Shown here piece after piece: positions 36,117 to 44,470 of a stretch of DNA of 64,000 bases. A program made the translations under genes and the position numbers. Origin of the DNA: Bacillota bacterium (GTDB lineage: Bacteria > Bacillota > Clostridia > Acetivibrionales > JAEXSP01); the NCBI GenBank assembly GCA_023453795.1, contig JAEXSP010000004.1:62001-126000 (forward strand), written 5' to 3'. Numbering within the stretch: position 1 is the stretch's first letter; the number at the start of each line of letters is the position of its first letter. A model generated the notes under the pieces. The model saw only the letters and a program-made list of their open reading frames with translations, ran no database searches and had not been told where the DNA came from.

Positions 36117-36147
36117 GGGAAAATTTGTTTTGTATTGATTGTTCAGC

Positions 36148-37107
36148 TCATTCGCGCAAAAGCCTGAGAGTCAGACACCTCAGGCTGCCGCCGCCTGCCA
36201 GCAGTGCGTCAGGGTGGAATTGGGTGAATTTTACACCCATTGCCTCCAGTACCCTCTGAGTTGTGGGCTTTAGCGAGATGTCATAATTTATAACATGATT
36301 GGGCCTCAGAGTAACAAAGGAAGTACCCCATTTTTTCTGTTCATCATCTGATATGGGGATCAGCTCCAGCTTCTTCTGTTTCATCCAGACAGCAAAATCT
36401 ACTTTTTGCCTGCTGCCTTTTTGAATGTGCCAGGTGTTCAGAAAAGCAGGGGGATAAAACAACCCCAATTGTTCCGATATCCTGTTGAATATCATGTCCG
36501 GATGCATAAAACGCCGGGCCTGCGGTATTTCCGCATAGATGATATCAGGAAAATACTGCAGCGTAAAACCGAAAAAGCGTTCAATGGAATCCTTACTGTG
36601 GCGTTCGGTATCCGCAACAAATAGAGTATGCGGGGATAGGGCAATAAAGCCTTCAAACTGATCTCCGGGTTCACAGGCATGCAGAATGGGGATGCCAAGA
36701 GCCGACAGTGCTTCTCTGACGACGAGTTCTTCATATTGTCTGCCGCCGGGGCACATGGCTGACAACACTGCCCCTCTGACTGTCACGACTGCTATGTCGT
36801 TCATATAAGCCAGATTGGGGAGATAGGACATTAAATCCCTGTTGTTGGCAATCAGGTCTGACAGTTCATATACCTCCACACCATTATCGGTCAACAGCTT
36901 GTAGTAGGCTTTATGTTCGTCAATATACCGATCATAGTCGGGAACCCTGTCAAAAAGGTAAAATTTCAGATTGTTATTATTTACTCGCCGTATGGAATGC
37001 TCAGGACAGTGCAGCATTACTTTCTTTAAATGCCCAAGCTTTTCTGCTCCGTAGCGTTCCAGCTTTTTTTCATTCATAAACAAACACCCGGGTTTTATTA
37101 TCCCCAT
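36148..37107 (-). CDS. Arginine deiminase/DDAH-family protein
   Basis: 319-residue guanidino-group-modifying superfamily enzyme. Features seen: FEGFIALSPHTLFVADTERHS (substrate-binding Asp/His region) and the active-site cysteine in GGGSLRCLTLRL near the C-terminus. These enzymes hydrolyse arginine or methylarginine. Shorter than arginine deiminase (about 410), closer to dimethylargininase-like proteins. ATG 37077 (MNEKKLERYG) is an alternative start. Not linked to arc genes here. Confidence 0.8.
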   Translation of the reverse strand: MGIIKPGCLFMNEKKLERYGAEKLGHLKKVMLHCPEHSIRRVNNNNLKFYLFDRVPDYDRYIDEHKAYYKLLTDNGVEVYELSDLIANNRDLMSYLPNLAYMNDIAVVTVRGAVLSAMCPGGRQYEELVVREALSALGIPILHACEPGDQFEGFIALSPHTLFVADTERHSKDSIERFFGFTLQYFPDIIYAEIPQARRFMHPDMIFNRISEQLGLFYPPAFLNTWHIQKGSRQKVDFAVWMKQKKLELIPISDDEQKKWGTSFVTLRPNHVINYDISLKPTTQRVLEAMGVKFTQFHPDALLAGGGSLRCLTLRLLRE

Positions 37108-37146
37108 TTTGATTCGAGTTATTATATTTACTTTTTTCTAAAACAT

Positions 37147-37175
37147 TGACACTCAGTGCTTATGATGGTAATTTT
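37147..37175 (+). promoter_or_regulatory. Promoter of the toroid-protein gene (duplicated at 40308)
   Basis: TTGACA (37147-37152), 17 bases, TAATTT (37170-37175) preceded by TGG as an extended -10. The same stretch is conserved in the duplicate at 40308-40336, which supports a functional site. Confidence 0.5.
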
Positions 37176-37227
37176 TAATTTGAGTGGATTCAATCATAAA
37201 AAGTAACCCAAACGAAAAGGAGCTTCT

Positions 37228-38172
37228 ATGAAGAAATTAACGCAAAAGGATTATCAAGAAATTAAGTTATGGATTTATCGTAATGCAAGGCCTATTGAAC
37301 TGGCAATATGGCAGTATTTCTTTGAAAACGGAAGCAAGGAAGCTGTCATTTCTTCCTTGATGCTCTATCAAAATGACGATGGCGGATTCGGAAATACACT
37401 TGAGGCAGATAGCTGGAATCCAAACTCAACACCCTACACAACCTTGAGGGCAATTAACATTTTAAAGGACATCGGATTTTCCGATATAAATCATCCAATC
37501 ATGCAGGGAATCTTTAAGTTCCTTGATAACGGTTCATACTGTTCGGAAAATGGCTGGTATTTCAGTATACCGTCAAATAATGATTATGCCCATGCTCCAT
37601 GGTGGACATATGATATGGAGGCCAACAAGATAGAAGGGATAGGCGTTACGGCCGAGTTGTCTGCTTTTATATTTCAATATGCGGATCAGAATTCTGAAAT
37701 ATTTAAAAAGGCTTTAGCCTTTTCCAAGACCCTAATGAATAGGCTTCATTCCGATGAGTATTATGGGGATATGGGCATCGGAGGGTACTGCATATTGTTG
37801 GACAGTATCAATCAGGCTCAACTGACGGACCATTTTGATATAGATTTTCTTACCCAGAGGCTAAGAAAACGTGTGAGTGGTTCTATTGAAAGGGATACAT
37901 CCAAATGGGCACAGTATTCAGTTAGGCCTTCTGATTATATCAGATCTCCGAAGAGTATTTTTTACAGGGATAATGAAGATGTCGTAGAACAGGAACTTGA
38001 TTATATCATTGATACGAGACCCAAGGACAATGTCTGGAACATTACATGGAGCTGGTTCGAAAACAACGACAAATATCCCAAGGAGTTTGCTATAAGTGAA
38101 AATTGGTGGAAAGCGAGTAAAGCGATCGATAAGATGAACCTTTTAAGGAATTTTAACAGGGTGGAGATATGA
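37228..38172 (+). CDS. Prenyltransferase/squalene-cyclase-like alpha-toroid protein
   Basis: 314-residue soluble protein with repeat-like segments typical of alpha/alpha-toroid folds: QNDDGGFGNTLEAD, then SENGWYFSIPS and the aromatic-rich PWWTYDMEANK. The QDDGGFG-type QW motif appears in squalene cyclases and in prenyltransferase beta subunits, but the catalytic DxDD and membrane features are absent. Function unknown. A wrecked partial copy of this gene and its promoter lies at 40302-40426. Confidence 0.7.
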   Translation: MKKLTQKDYQEIKLWIYRNARPIELAIWQYFFENGSKEAVISSLMLYQNDDGGFGNTLEADSWNPNSTPYTTLRAINILKDIGFSDINHPIMQGIFKFLDNGSYCSENGWYFSIPSNNDYAHAPWWTYDMEANKIEGIGVTAELSAFIFQYADQNSEIFKKALAFSKTLMNRLHSDEYYGDMGIGGYCILLDSINQAQLTDHFDIDFLTQRLRKRVSGSIERDTSKWAQYSVRPSDYIRSPKSIFYRDNEDVVEQELDYIIDTRPKDNVWNITWSWFENNDKYPKEFAISENWWKASKAIDKMNLLRNFNRVEI

Positions 38173-38244
38173 CAGGTTTACTTTTCGCTTTAGCCCAGAA
38201 TTCAATGCAATACCTCAAAGAAAAAATGGAAAACGAAGCGGAGG

Positions 38245-38406
38245 TTGGTAAGGGTTAGAGGCGGTGGGAGATATTGTGTTTTCTTTAGTAAACAACTCCT
38301 TAAGGATATCGGGATTGATGGAAATGAGAAATCAAATGTTCATTTGAAAATTGACCCTGAGGAAAAAACCCAATCTTGTAGGTTTGAAAATTTTGAATCT
38401 TGGTGA
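38245..38406 (+). CDS. Possible small protein in the gap before the kinase
   Basis: A 53-codon frame from TTG 38245 reads LVRVRGGGRYCVFFSKQLLK then a polar, charged stretch ending FENFESW. Composition looks protein-like (Lys/Glu/Asp-rich, one hydrophobic patch), but there is no well-spaced ribosome site and no recognised family. It may be a remnant. Otherwise the 38173-38503 gap holds a second tiny frame (38169-38258, starting MTGLLFALAQNS) overlapping the toroid gene stop. Confidence 0.25.
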   Translation: MVRVRGGGRYCVFFSKQLLKDIGIDGNEKSNVHLKIDPEEKTQSCRFENFESW

Positions 38407-38503
38407 AATGATCTTTATATGGGACATGCAATAATGACTAATGGGGATTAAGGGACAGTCGTTCCCGAGCAACATGTGGTGGTGGTGGAATAAGGAGAAA
38501 GCT

Positions 38504-40261
38504 ATGAAGGATAAGAATACAGGGAAAGAGGTAAATCAAAATTATAATAAGCTTCAAAGAGCGTATGAAGACCTTAGGGCTAAAAATGACCAATTATCTG
38601 CATATAAAGCAGAATTGGAGAGGCAATTTCACGAAATGGAAATTCAACAGCGTTCTTTAAGAGAGAGCGAAAAAAGATTCAGAACAACTTTTGAACAGGT
38701 TGCTGTCGGAATTAGTCATACCACTCTGGACAATAAATTTATCAGAATAAATCAGAAATTTTGTGATATAGTAGGATATTCTCAAGAAGAGCTGAGCAGT
38801 ATGACCTTTAAAGAAATAACTCATGAGGATGATCTGAAGAGTAATTTAGATGCCTTAAAGAGATTAGCCGAAGGTGAAATCAGTACTTGCAGCATGGAAA
38901 AAAGATATATTAGAAAAGATGGTTCCATCATTTGGGTGAATATTACAGTTTCCTTTGTAAACGATTTTTTAGCTATTCAGCCTTATTTTATAGCAATTAT
39001 TGAGGATATTTCAAGACGTAAAAAGGTGGAAGAAGAGTTGATAGAAAGTAAGGAGCGTTTCCGTAATGTGCTTGAATATTCTCAGGATGCGGCATACAGG
39101 AGAGATCTTATTAAAAACAAATATGATTACATTAGCCCGGTTATTGAAAATATTACAGGCTACTCAATAGATGAAATGCAATCTATGAGTATGGAAACAG
39201 TAATCTCAAAAATACACCATGATGATTTACCGACAGTAATAGGGGCTCTCGAAGAAGCAGATCTTGTAGAGAAACAAATAGCTATATCAATAGAATATCG
39301 TTTTTTATGCAAGAATGGGAAGTATCGTTGGATTAATGACCGTTTTACAAGTATTAATAAAGCTTCCTTACAGCCTCTCTTCCATTATGGGGTGATAGAG
39401 GACATTTCTGAAAGGAAAGAATTGATATCAGAGCTTCGAATAGCAAAAGAAAAAGCAGAAGAGGCCAGTAACATTAAAAGTGAGTTCCTTGCGAATATGT
39501 CCCATGAATTGAGGACTCCGCTCAATGTAATCATGGGTGCTCTACAGCTGTATGAATTGTATTTGAATGGTGATATAACGGCAAATAAGGATAAAATAAT
39601 CAAACATACAAAATCTATGAGACAAAATTGCTTAAGATTATTAAGGATGATTAACAATGTAATTGATACAACAAAAATAGATGCAGGCTTTTTGGATATT
39701 CACCCAAAACCTTATAATATTGTAGCTGTTGTTGAGAAGATAACACTATCAGTATCCGAATTCGCCGGATTGAAAAATCTTGAGCTAACCTTTACTTCCG
39801 ATATTAAAGAGAAAATCATCCTTTGCGATGTTGACATGATTGAGCGGATTATGTTAAACCTTCTTTCCAATGCTATAAAGTTTACAAATGCAAATGGTAT
39901 TATTAGTGTAAGTATTACTGATGGAATAGACAATATCTTGATATCTGTGAAAGATAATGGAATAGGAATTGAAAAGGAAAAACAGTCAATTATTTTTGAA
40001 CGTTTTAAACAAGGAGCGGATTTGCTTACAAGAGAACATGAGGGAAGCGGTATTGGCTTACATTTAACAAAATCGCTCATAGAGTTGCATGGTGGTAATA
40101 TTCGATTAAACAGTGAATATGGAATTGGAAGTGAGTTCATTATTGAACTCCCAGTTAAGACTCCTTTGCAAAAGATACCAGACCAGACCGGTACGAATTA
40201 TGAATCGGAAAATATGCTTATAGCAAGGATGAAAATCGAATTTTCAGATATTTATCTATAG
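38504..40261 (+). CDS. Cytoplasmic PAS-PAS sensor histidine kinase
   Basis: About 585-residue hybridless kinase with no transmembrane segment. Residues 1-50 form a coiled coil; two PAS/PAC domains follow (around 50-170 and 180-305, each ending in an IEDIS(E/R)RK motif). HisKA has the phospho-acceptor in NMSHELRTPLN, and HATPase_c has NLLSNAIKFT, DNGIGIEKE and GSGIGLHLTK. The ribosome site AAGGAG sets ATG 38504. No response regulator is adjacent. Such orphan PAS kinases feed Spo0A in Clostridia, an inference here. Confidence 0.9.
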   Translation: MKDKNTGKEVNQNYNKLQRAYEDLRAKNDQLSAYKAELERQFHEMEIQQRSLRESEKRFRTTFEQVAVGISHTTLDNKFIRINQKFCDIVGYSQEELSSMTFKEITHEDDLKSNLDALKRLAEGEISTCSMEKRYIRKDGSIIWVNITVSFVNDFLAIQPYFIAIIEDISRRKKVEEELIESKERFRNVLEYSQDAAYRRDLIKNKYDYISPVIENITGYSIDEMQSMSMETVISKIHHDDLPTVIGALEEADLVEKQIAISIEYRFLCKNGKYRWINDRFTSINKASLQPLFHYGVIEDISERKELISELRIAKEKAEEASNIKSEFLANMSHELRTPLNVIMGALQLYELYLNGDITANKDKIIKHTKSMRQNCLRLLRMINNVIDTTKIDAGFLDIHPKPYNIVAVVEKITLSVSEFAGLKNLELTFTSDIKEKIILCDVDMIERIMLNLLSNAIKFTNANGIISVSITDGIDNILISVKDNGIGIEKEKQSIIFERFKQGADLLTREHEGSGIGLHLTKSLIELHGGNIRLNSEYGIGSEFIIELPVKTPLQKIPDQTGTNYESENMLIARMKIEFSDIYL

Positions 40262-40301
40262 GAAGATCTGGTTGTGAAGCTTAAACAACTCCAAAGCCAC
40301 T

Positions 40302-40426
40302 AAAAACATTGACACTCAGTGATTATGATGGTAATTTTTAATTTAAGTGGATTCAAGCTTAAAAAGTATTTCAAACAGAAGAATAGGTGTTACGGCAGAG
40401 TTGTCTGCTTTTATATTTCAATATGC
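40302..40426 (+). pseudogene. Decayed partial duplicate of the 37228 gene and its promoter
   Basis: 40302-40383 closely matches 37140-37221 (promoter and leader, including CATTGACACTCAGTG and ATGATGGTAATTTTTAAT). It then jumps directly to 40383-40426, which matches 37639-37682 inside the coding region with two mismatches (ACGGC.GAGTTGTCTGCTTTT). The start codon and about 410 coding bases are lost. The copied promoter now lies about 210 bases upstream of the ankyrin gene. The rest of the gap 40427-40551 has no recognised gene. Confidence 0.85.
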
Positions 40427-40551
40427 TCCACATACTTAATGGAGGCTATCACTAATTGATAAGATGATTACGATGAAGTGTCCCTACTTCAAAATGAGAC
40501 AAGCATAATAGAAGAATGTATTATCAATGCTATATTAGGAGCGTGTGATAA

Positions 40552-41247
40552 ATGACAATATTTGAAGCAATAAAACAAAGAAATCTGGAAGCTATGAAAG
40601 TATGTGCCTTAACAGCCGATCTTAATGAGCAGGATCAGTACGGCAGAACACCATTGCACTATGCAATCGTACAAAAAGCACCTATAGAGTTTTTTGAAGA
40701 ACTGGTCAGGCTTGGCGCAGACCTATATATAGAAGATAAACTGCATGATACGGTACTTGACAAGGCAATCAAATTTGATAACCTTCCCGCGGTTAAGGTT
40801 TTATTGGATAAAGGTGTGGAGCTGGATCATCCGGAGGGAATTTTGTATACGCCTTGGGCAAGAGCGAGATATAAACCTGAAATAGCAGATTTACTTATAA
40901 ACACAAAAGGGGCGATTCGTTTAATACTGAATGAGGAAGAAAAGAAGTTGATTGATGAGCTTTTATATACCGAGATAAGTGATGTCATGAAGCAAATCCA
41001 TAGGTTGGATTCACCGGAGTTGATTCATGCTTATGTATGTTCCTTCAACTGGGATGATGACATTGACCCGATGTTTGCACTGTTGGAAAGCCCTCTGTGC
41101 TCTATAGTGACAGCAAAGGAAATGTATGATCTGGCGGATGGGGATAATTGGCTACAGGAGCAGGAACCCGAGTATGAGGATGAAAGGAAATATGTTTCTT
41201 TGGTCAACAGAATTTTAGAAAGATTTCCTCAGCTTGCGCGGGAATGA
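40552..41247 (+). CDS. Ankyrin-repeat protein
   Basis: 231-residue protein with two to three ankyrin repeats in the first 110 residues (QDQYGRTPLHYAIVQKAP, then LGADLYIEDKLHDTVLDKAI and a LLDKGVELDHPEG repeat). The C-terminal half is acidic and unrecognised. It has no signal peptide. Ankyrin repeats mediate protein binding; partner unknown. GGAGCG precedes the start. Possibly expressed from the captured promoter at 40308. Confidence 0.8.
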   Translation: MTIFEAIKQRNLEAMKVCALTADLNEQDQYGRTPLHYAIVQKAPIEFFEELVRLGADLYIEDKLHDTVLDKAIKFDNLPAVKVLLDKGVELDHPEGILYTPWARARYKPEIADLLINTKGAIRLILNEEEKKLIDELLYTEISDVMKQIHRLDSPELIHAYVCSFNWDDDIDPMFALLESPLCSIVTAKEMYDLADGDNWLQEQEPEYEDERKYVSLVNRILERFPQLARE

Positions 41248-41435
41248 AAGTGATACTCTAGATCAGAGGCGTGGTGTACCATGTCTCTTTTTTTGTGTTT
41301 TTTTACAGTGTCAAAAGTCTGTTTTTCCACTTTTGAGCGACCAAAACTGGAGGAAAAGTCGCTGTTCAATCGCCACAGGGGCTAGTCAGGGCACAGTGAA
41401 AAAATTCCTATGCAATTAGCGGTTCGAAAATCTTC

Positions 41436-41650
41436 CTTTGGCGGCCGCCTCTATTCCCGTCCATGGTCAGCTCCGTCTAAAACAAGCATCCGTGCTTGTT
41501 TTGCCGCGTCGTTGATTTCCTCACCGATTGCATCACGGATTTTTTTCAAACACTTACGGGTGTCGCTGAAGTATTTGCTAGGGTTTGTCTTTGCTGGTGG
41601 ATATGAGTGTTTGGGTAAATACAATTTTTGCAGCTTGTGTTGACCTCATT
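41436..41650 (-). pseudogene. Degenerate gene remnant
   Basis: On the minus strand a 3' coding-like stretch reads KYFSDTRKCLKKIRDAIGEE then INDAAKQARMLVLDGADHGRE before a TAG. Upstream the plausible reading (MRSTQAAKIVFTQTL) is in another frame, so a frameshift seems to separate them. A perfect 10-bp hairpin AAAACAAGCA-TCCG-TGCTTGTTTT lies within it (41479-41502). No family recognised. The plus-strand short frames of this area (41234-41643) are not convincing genes. Confidence 0.3.
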
Positions 41651-41747
41651 GATAAAGGAGACTACTGTAGTGACTGGGGGAATATAAGGTGTAACAGGCA
41701 AAGCTCATTACTTATAAAGTTTAGTATACTCTACTAGCAGGAAATGT

Positions 41748-41776
41748 TTGACATTTATTGCGCAATATGAAATTAT
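41748..41776 (+). promoter_or_regulatory. Promoter upstream of the repeat-like hairpin / cas operon
   Basis: TTGACA (41748-41753), 17 bases, AATTAT (41771-41776) with TGA directly before it (extended -10). The expected start at about 41783 lies 3 bases before the inverted repeat at 41786. Confidence 0.5.
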
Positions 41777-41785
41777 GGACGTGTA

Positions 41786-41856
41786 AATGCCTATATCAGC
41801 TTAAACCTAAACATTTATGTATTTAAATATTATTATAAAGGTTAGATATAGGCATT
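41786..41856 (+). promoter_or_regulatory. Inverted repeat enclosing a degenerate CRISPR repeat
   Basis: AATGCCTATATC (41786-41797) and GATATAGGCATT (41845-41856) are a perfect 12-bp inverted repeat; AACCT (41804-41808) and AGGTT (41839-41843) extend the pairing inward. Between them 41802-41828 aligns with the array repeat at 22 of 28 columns with one gap, and the last 12 bases ATGTATTTAAAT are identical, including the segment that would be the crRNA 5' handle. It lies 204 bases upstream of cas6 with its own promoter. It could be a crRNA-like regulatory RNA, a cas leader structure, or an operator. No other gene is seen in 41651-42031. Confidence 0.6.
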
Positions 41857-42031
41857 CCATAAATTTTATTAACTCAATTATAATAAAAGTTACAAAGAGT
41901 AATAATAAATAATAAGTGAACAGGGCAAATAGTTTCATATTTATACAATTAAGGCATAGAAAAATATGGAATTGTATAGTAAAATATTACTAAATGTAAA
42001 TTTGTGTAGTTTGTGAAGAAGGGAGGATATT

Positions 42032-42721
42032 ATGGATTTTTTTGAGCTAACATTAACTGCATTTTTGCAAGTTGATTTATATTTTAATGAAGCAAGTGAG
42101 GTGATAGGTCAACTGATTAATAAATCAATGCTTCTCGACTCGGAGTTAACGGAAAAGCATAAGAAGTATGGGTATAAGTTTTATTGTTTTGATAGTCTTT
42201 ACCCACTAGAGTCTGATAAAACATATAAGCAAGGGAGAGCTTATGTATTTAGAGTTAGAAGTATGGAAAAAAAGTTTGTTGAAAAATTGCAAAAGCTTAT
42301 TCCGAAGGTTGACAGTGAAATATTCAGGATTTTGTCTATACAAAAGAAAAAGATAGTTCAAAAACCAATAAAAGAGATTTTTTCTATAACACCTGTAATA
42401 GTTACGGTGGAAAATAATCCATGGATGCTTAATGATGACTTAATAATATTACAGAGCAGACTTCAGGCTAATTTGGAGAAAAAATTCAAAGAATTCTACA
42501 ATGAAACTATAAGGCCTGATCAAAATTTTATAGAGAAAATTCAAATCCTAAATAAAAAACCAGTTGCACTAAAGTATAAAGGAATTGAACTATTGGGAAA
42601 TAAATACAAAATATGGATAAATGATGATAATGATTCACAGCGGTTAGCCTTTGTAGCTTTAGGAAGTGGAATAGGAGAAAAAAACTCAAGTCTTGGCGCG
42701 GGTTTTTGCGGATGGAGGTGA
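42032..42721 (+). CDS. cas6: CRISPR endoribonuclease Cas6
   Basis: 229-residue RAMP-fold nuclease that cuts the repeat in pre-crRNA. The C-terminal glycine-rich loop SLGAGFCGWR is the Cas6 hallmark; a ferredoxin-like start (FELTLTAFLQVDL) is visible. GGGAGG precedes ATG 42032. It is the first gene of a compact eight-gene type I-B cas operon. Cutting 8 bases from the repeat end would leave ATTTAAAT as 5' handle, by analogy with other I-B systems. Confidence 0.88.
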   Translation: MDFFELTLTAFLQVDLYFNEASEVIGQLINKSMLLDSELTEKHKKYGYKFYCFDSLYPLESDKTYKQGRAYVFRVRSMEKKFVEKLQKLIPKVDSEIFRILSIQKKKIVQKPIKEIFSITPVIVTVENNPWMLNDDLIILQSRLQANLEKKFKEFYNETIRPDQNFIEKIQILNKKPVALKYKGIELLGNKYKIWINDDNDSQRLAFVALGSGIGEKNSSLGAGFCGWR

Positions 42722-42726
42722 ATTGA

Positions 42727-44469
42727 TTGCCTGGAATATCTGAAAGTACTGTCACAAAAATATTTAAACCTAAAGATGTCTTTTACAACAATGGTATTGT
42801 AAACCTAAAAATATCGTTTGAAGAAAGTAACGATAAACCGGGGTTGGAGTGTCACATAGGTAATAGCGAATTAGCATTAATTTTTGATAAAAAATATGAA
42901 AATAATCTGTATGAAAGCATTTTAGGTGATTTAATAAAAAAGAATAAAATTGTATTCCAAACTGATAATGAAAGGTGGTATTGGGATAATCAAGCGAAAG
43001 ATTTTACAAAGGATAATAAGTACGATGTAAAGGGAAAAGCATCAGGGAATGATGTATTACATGGAGTTTACAGTTATATAAATGCAGAAGAAATAGATTT
43101 GGAACCTGAGCAACTATATAATAAGTTTAAAGAATTTTGCAAAAAAAATAATATGAAGGATAAAGAGGCAGAATCATTATTCTTTGACAAAAAGACAGGA
43201 AAAATAAAGTCAAAAGATAAAATTAAGCTTTTACTTTATATAACTAAGGAAAAGGCAATAGATAACTTTTCACATTATCTTGCAGGAGATTCAAACTTAA
43301 CTTTTGACTCAAAGATACACCAGTTCGAAGATGGGGGCCATTGCTTCAGGGACATGCTTGTATATAAAAACAATACTATTGACAGATGGGACGCATTGAT
43401 ATACTGGTATGGTTCAAGAATACAACGCTTTTATAACTCTTCCTACTATATTTATATTAATTCGCATAATTTGAAATCATTTAAGGTTTTTAAAAAAAGC
43501 CTTAAAATAAATGAAGATCAAATAACACGCAGAGCCGAAAAAACAGGAGAACTAGTTCCATTACCAACGAATGTAGATATGCATGAGCAGCTTAAGCTTG
43601 ACAATATAAAAAATGAAAATTTCTATATTGTAAAAAGCGAGCAAGAGTTCAAATTAAAATTTTTCATGTGGCTATTTTCTTATATTTATCATATTGAGGA
43701 CAATTATAAGAATAGCCTTGATGAGCGAAAAAAGCTCAAGAGAAAGGAATTACTCGACAGTATTAAAGACTTATCCTTTGTTACTTATACCGAAGACGGT
43801 AGCATGAAATCAGGCTTGAATGAATATACAAAGACTTACAGATTATTTAAGCTTTTTGAAAGCCTTATAGCATATAAAAAGGATGAGGTCTATCTTTTCA
43901 AGTACCTTGCGGATTTAATAGATACAATAAGCCTTTCGAAATCTCAGAAAGAAATGAACCTTAATATAAGACAATTTTCTGATAATATGCTTAATTTTAA
44001 GCCCTTAAGAAAAAATTACTATGAAGCATCGTATGACATTTTGAAAAATGATAAAAGAAGTTTTGGCAAAGGTTTACAATTCTTTGAGAATGAATATCTT
44101 ACATTTTTAAGAAGAGGTGATAGAGAAATGAAACTACACGAAAATTCTAAAAAGCTTGGGGATGAGATAGGTGCTTTTGCGGCCAATGTAGAGGATAAGG
44201 ATTTATTATTTAGGTTAAGGAATGTGAAAAACCACTTTCAACTTGTGTCCTATTTTAAGACTGTTAAATTTGCTTCTCTAAAAATTCAAAATGATCAAAA
44301 ACCAAAATATATATTCACACGAGAATTCAATGAATTGCTGGACGAATTACTTGTATTCCTTGAAGAAGAAGATAAGTATTGGGAGTTGGTAAGAGATTAT
44401 ATAGCAATTTATGCAATTGATAAATACAAAAGTGTAGCGTTTGCTAAGAATCAAAAAGGAGGAAATTAG
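42727..44469 (+). CDS. cas8b: Type I-B Cascade large subunit Cas8b
   Basis: 580-residue protein between cas6 and cas7, the place of the large subunit that recognises the PAM in Cascade. Sequence is diverse, as usual for Cas8; conserved-looking segments include GGHCFRDMLVYKN and WDALIYWYGSRIQRFYNSS. The neighbouring Cst2/DevR-type Cas7 suggests the Cas8b1/Cst1 branch, but I could not confirm the subfamily. TTG 42727 is the start, 8 bases after GGAGG (42714-42718). Confidence 0.8.
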   Translation: MPGISESTVTKIFKPKDVFYNNGIVNLKISFEESNDKPGLECHIGNSELALIFDKKYENNLYESILGDLIKKNKIVFQTDNERWYWDNQAKDFTKDNKYDVKGKASGNDVLHGVYSYINAEEIDLEPEQLYNKFKEFCKKNNMKDKEAESLFFDKKTGKIKSKDKIKLLLYITKEKAIDNFSHYLAGDSNLTFDSKIHQFEDGGHCFRDMLVYKNNTIDRWDALIYWYGSRIQRFYNSSYYIYINSHNLKSFKVFKKSLKINEDQITRRAEKTGELVPLPTNVDMHEQLKLDNIKNENFYIVKSEQEFKLKFFMWLFSYIYHIEDNYKNSLDERKKLKRKELLDSIKDLSFVTYTEDGSMKSGLNEYTKTYRLFKLFESLIAYKKDEVYLFKYLADLIDTISLSKSQKEMNLNIRQFSDNMLNFKPLRKNYYEASYDILKNDKRSFGKGLQFFENEYLTFLRRGDREMKLHENSKKLGDEIGAFAANVEDKDLLFRLRNVKNHFQLVSYFKTVKFASLKIQNDQKPKYIFTREFNELLDELLVFLEEEDKYWELVRDYIAIYAIDKYKSVAFAKNQKGGN

Positions 44470-44470
44470 T

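Noticed and set aside
37147..37167. TTGACA with TATGAT only 9 bases later
   Set aside because: Spacing is impossible for sigma-A; the 17-base TAATTT with extended -10 was preferred.
41650..42031. A small toxin gene (CreT-like) next to the pseudo-repeat
   Set aside because: No short frame with a ribosome site was visible between the hairpin and cas6.
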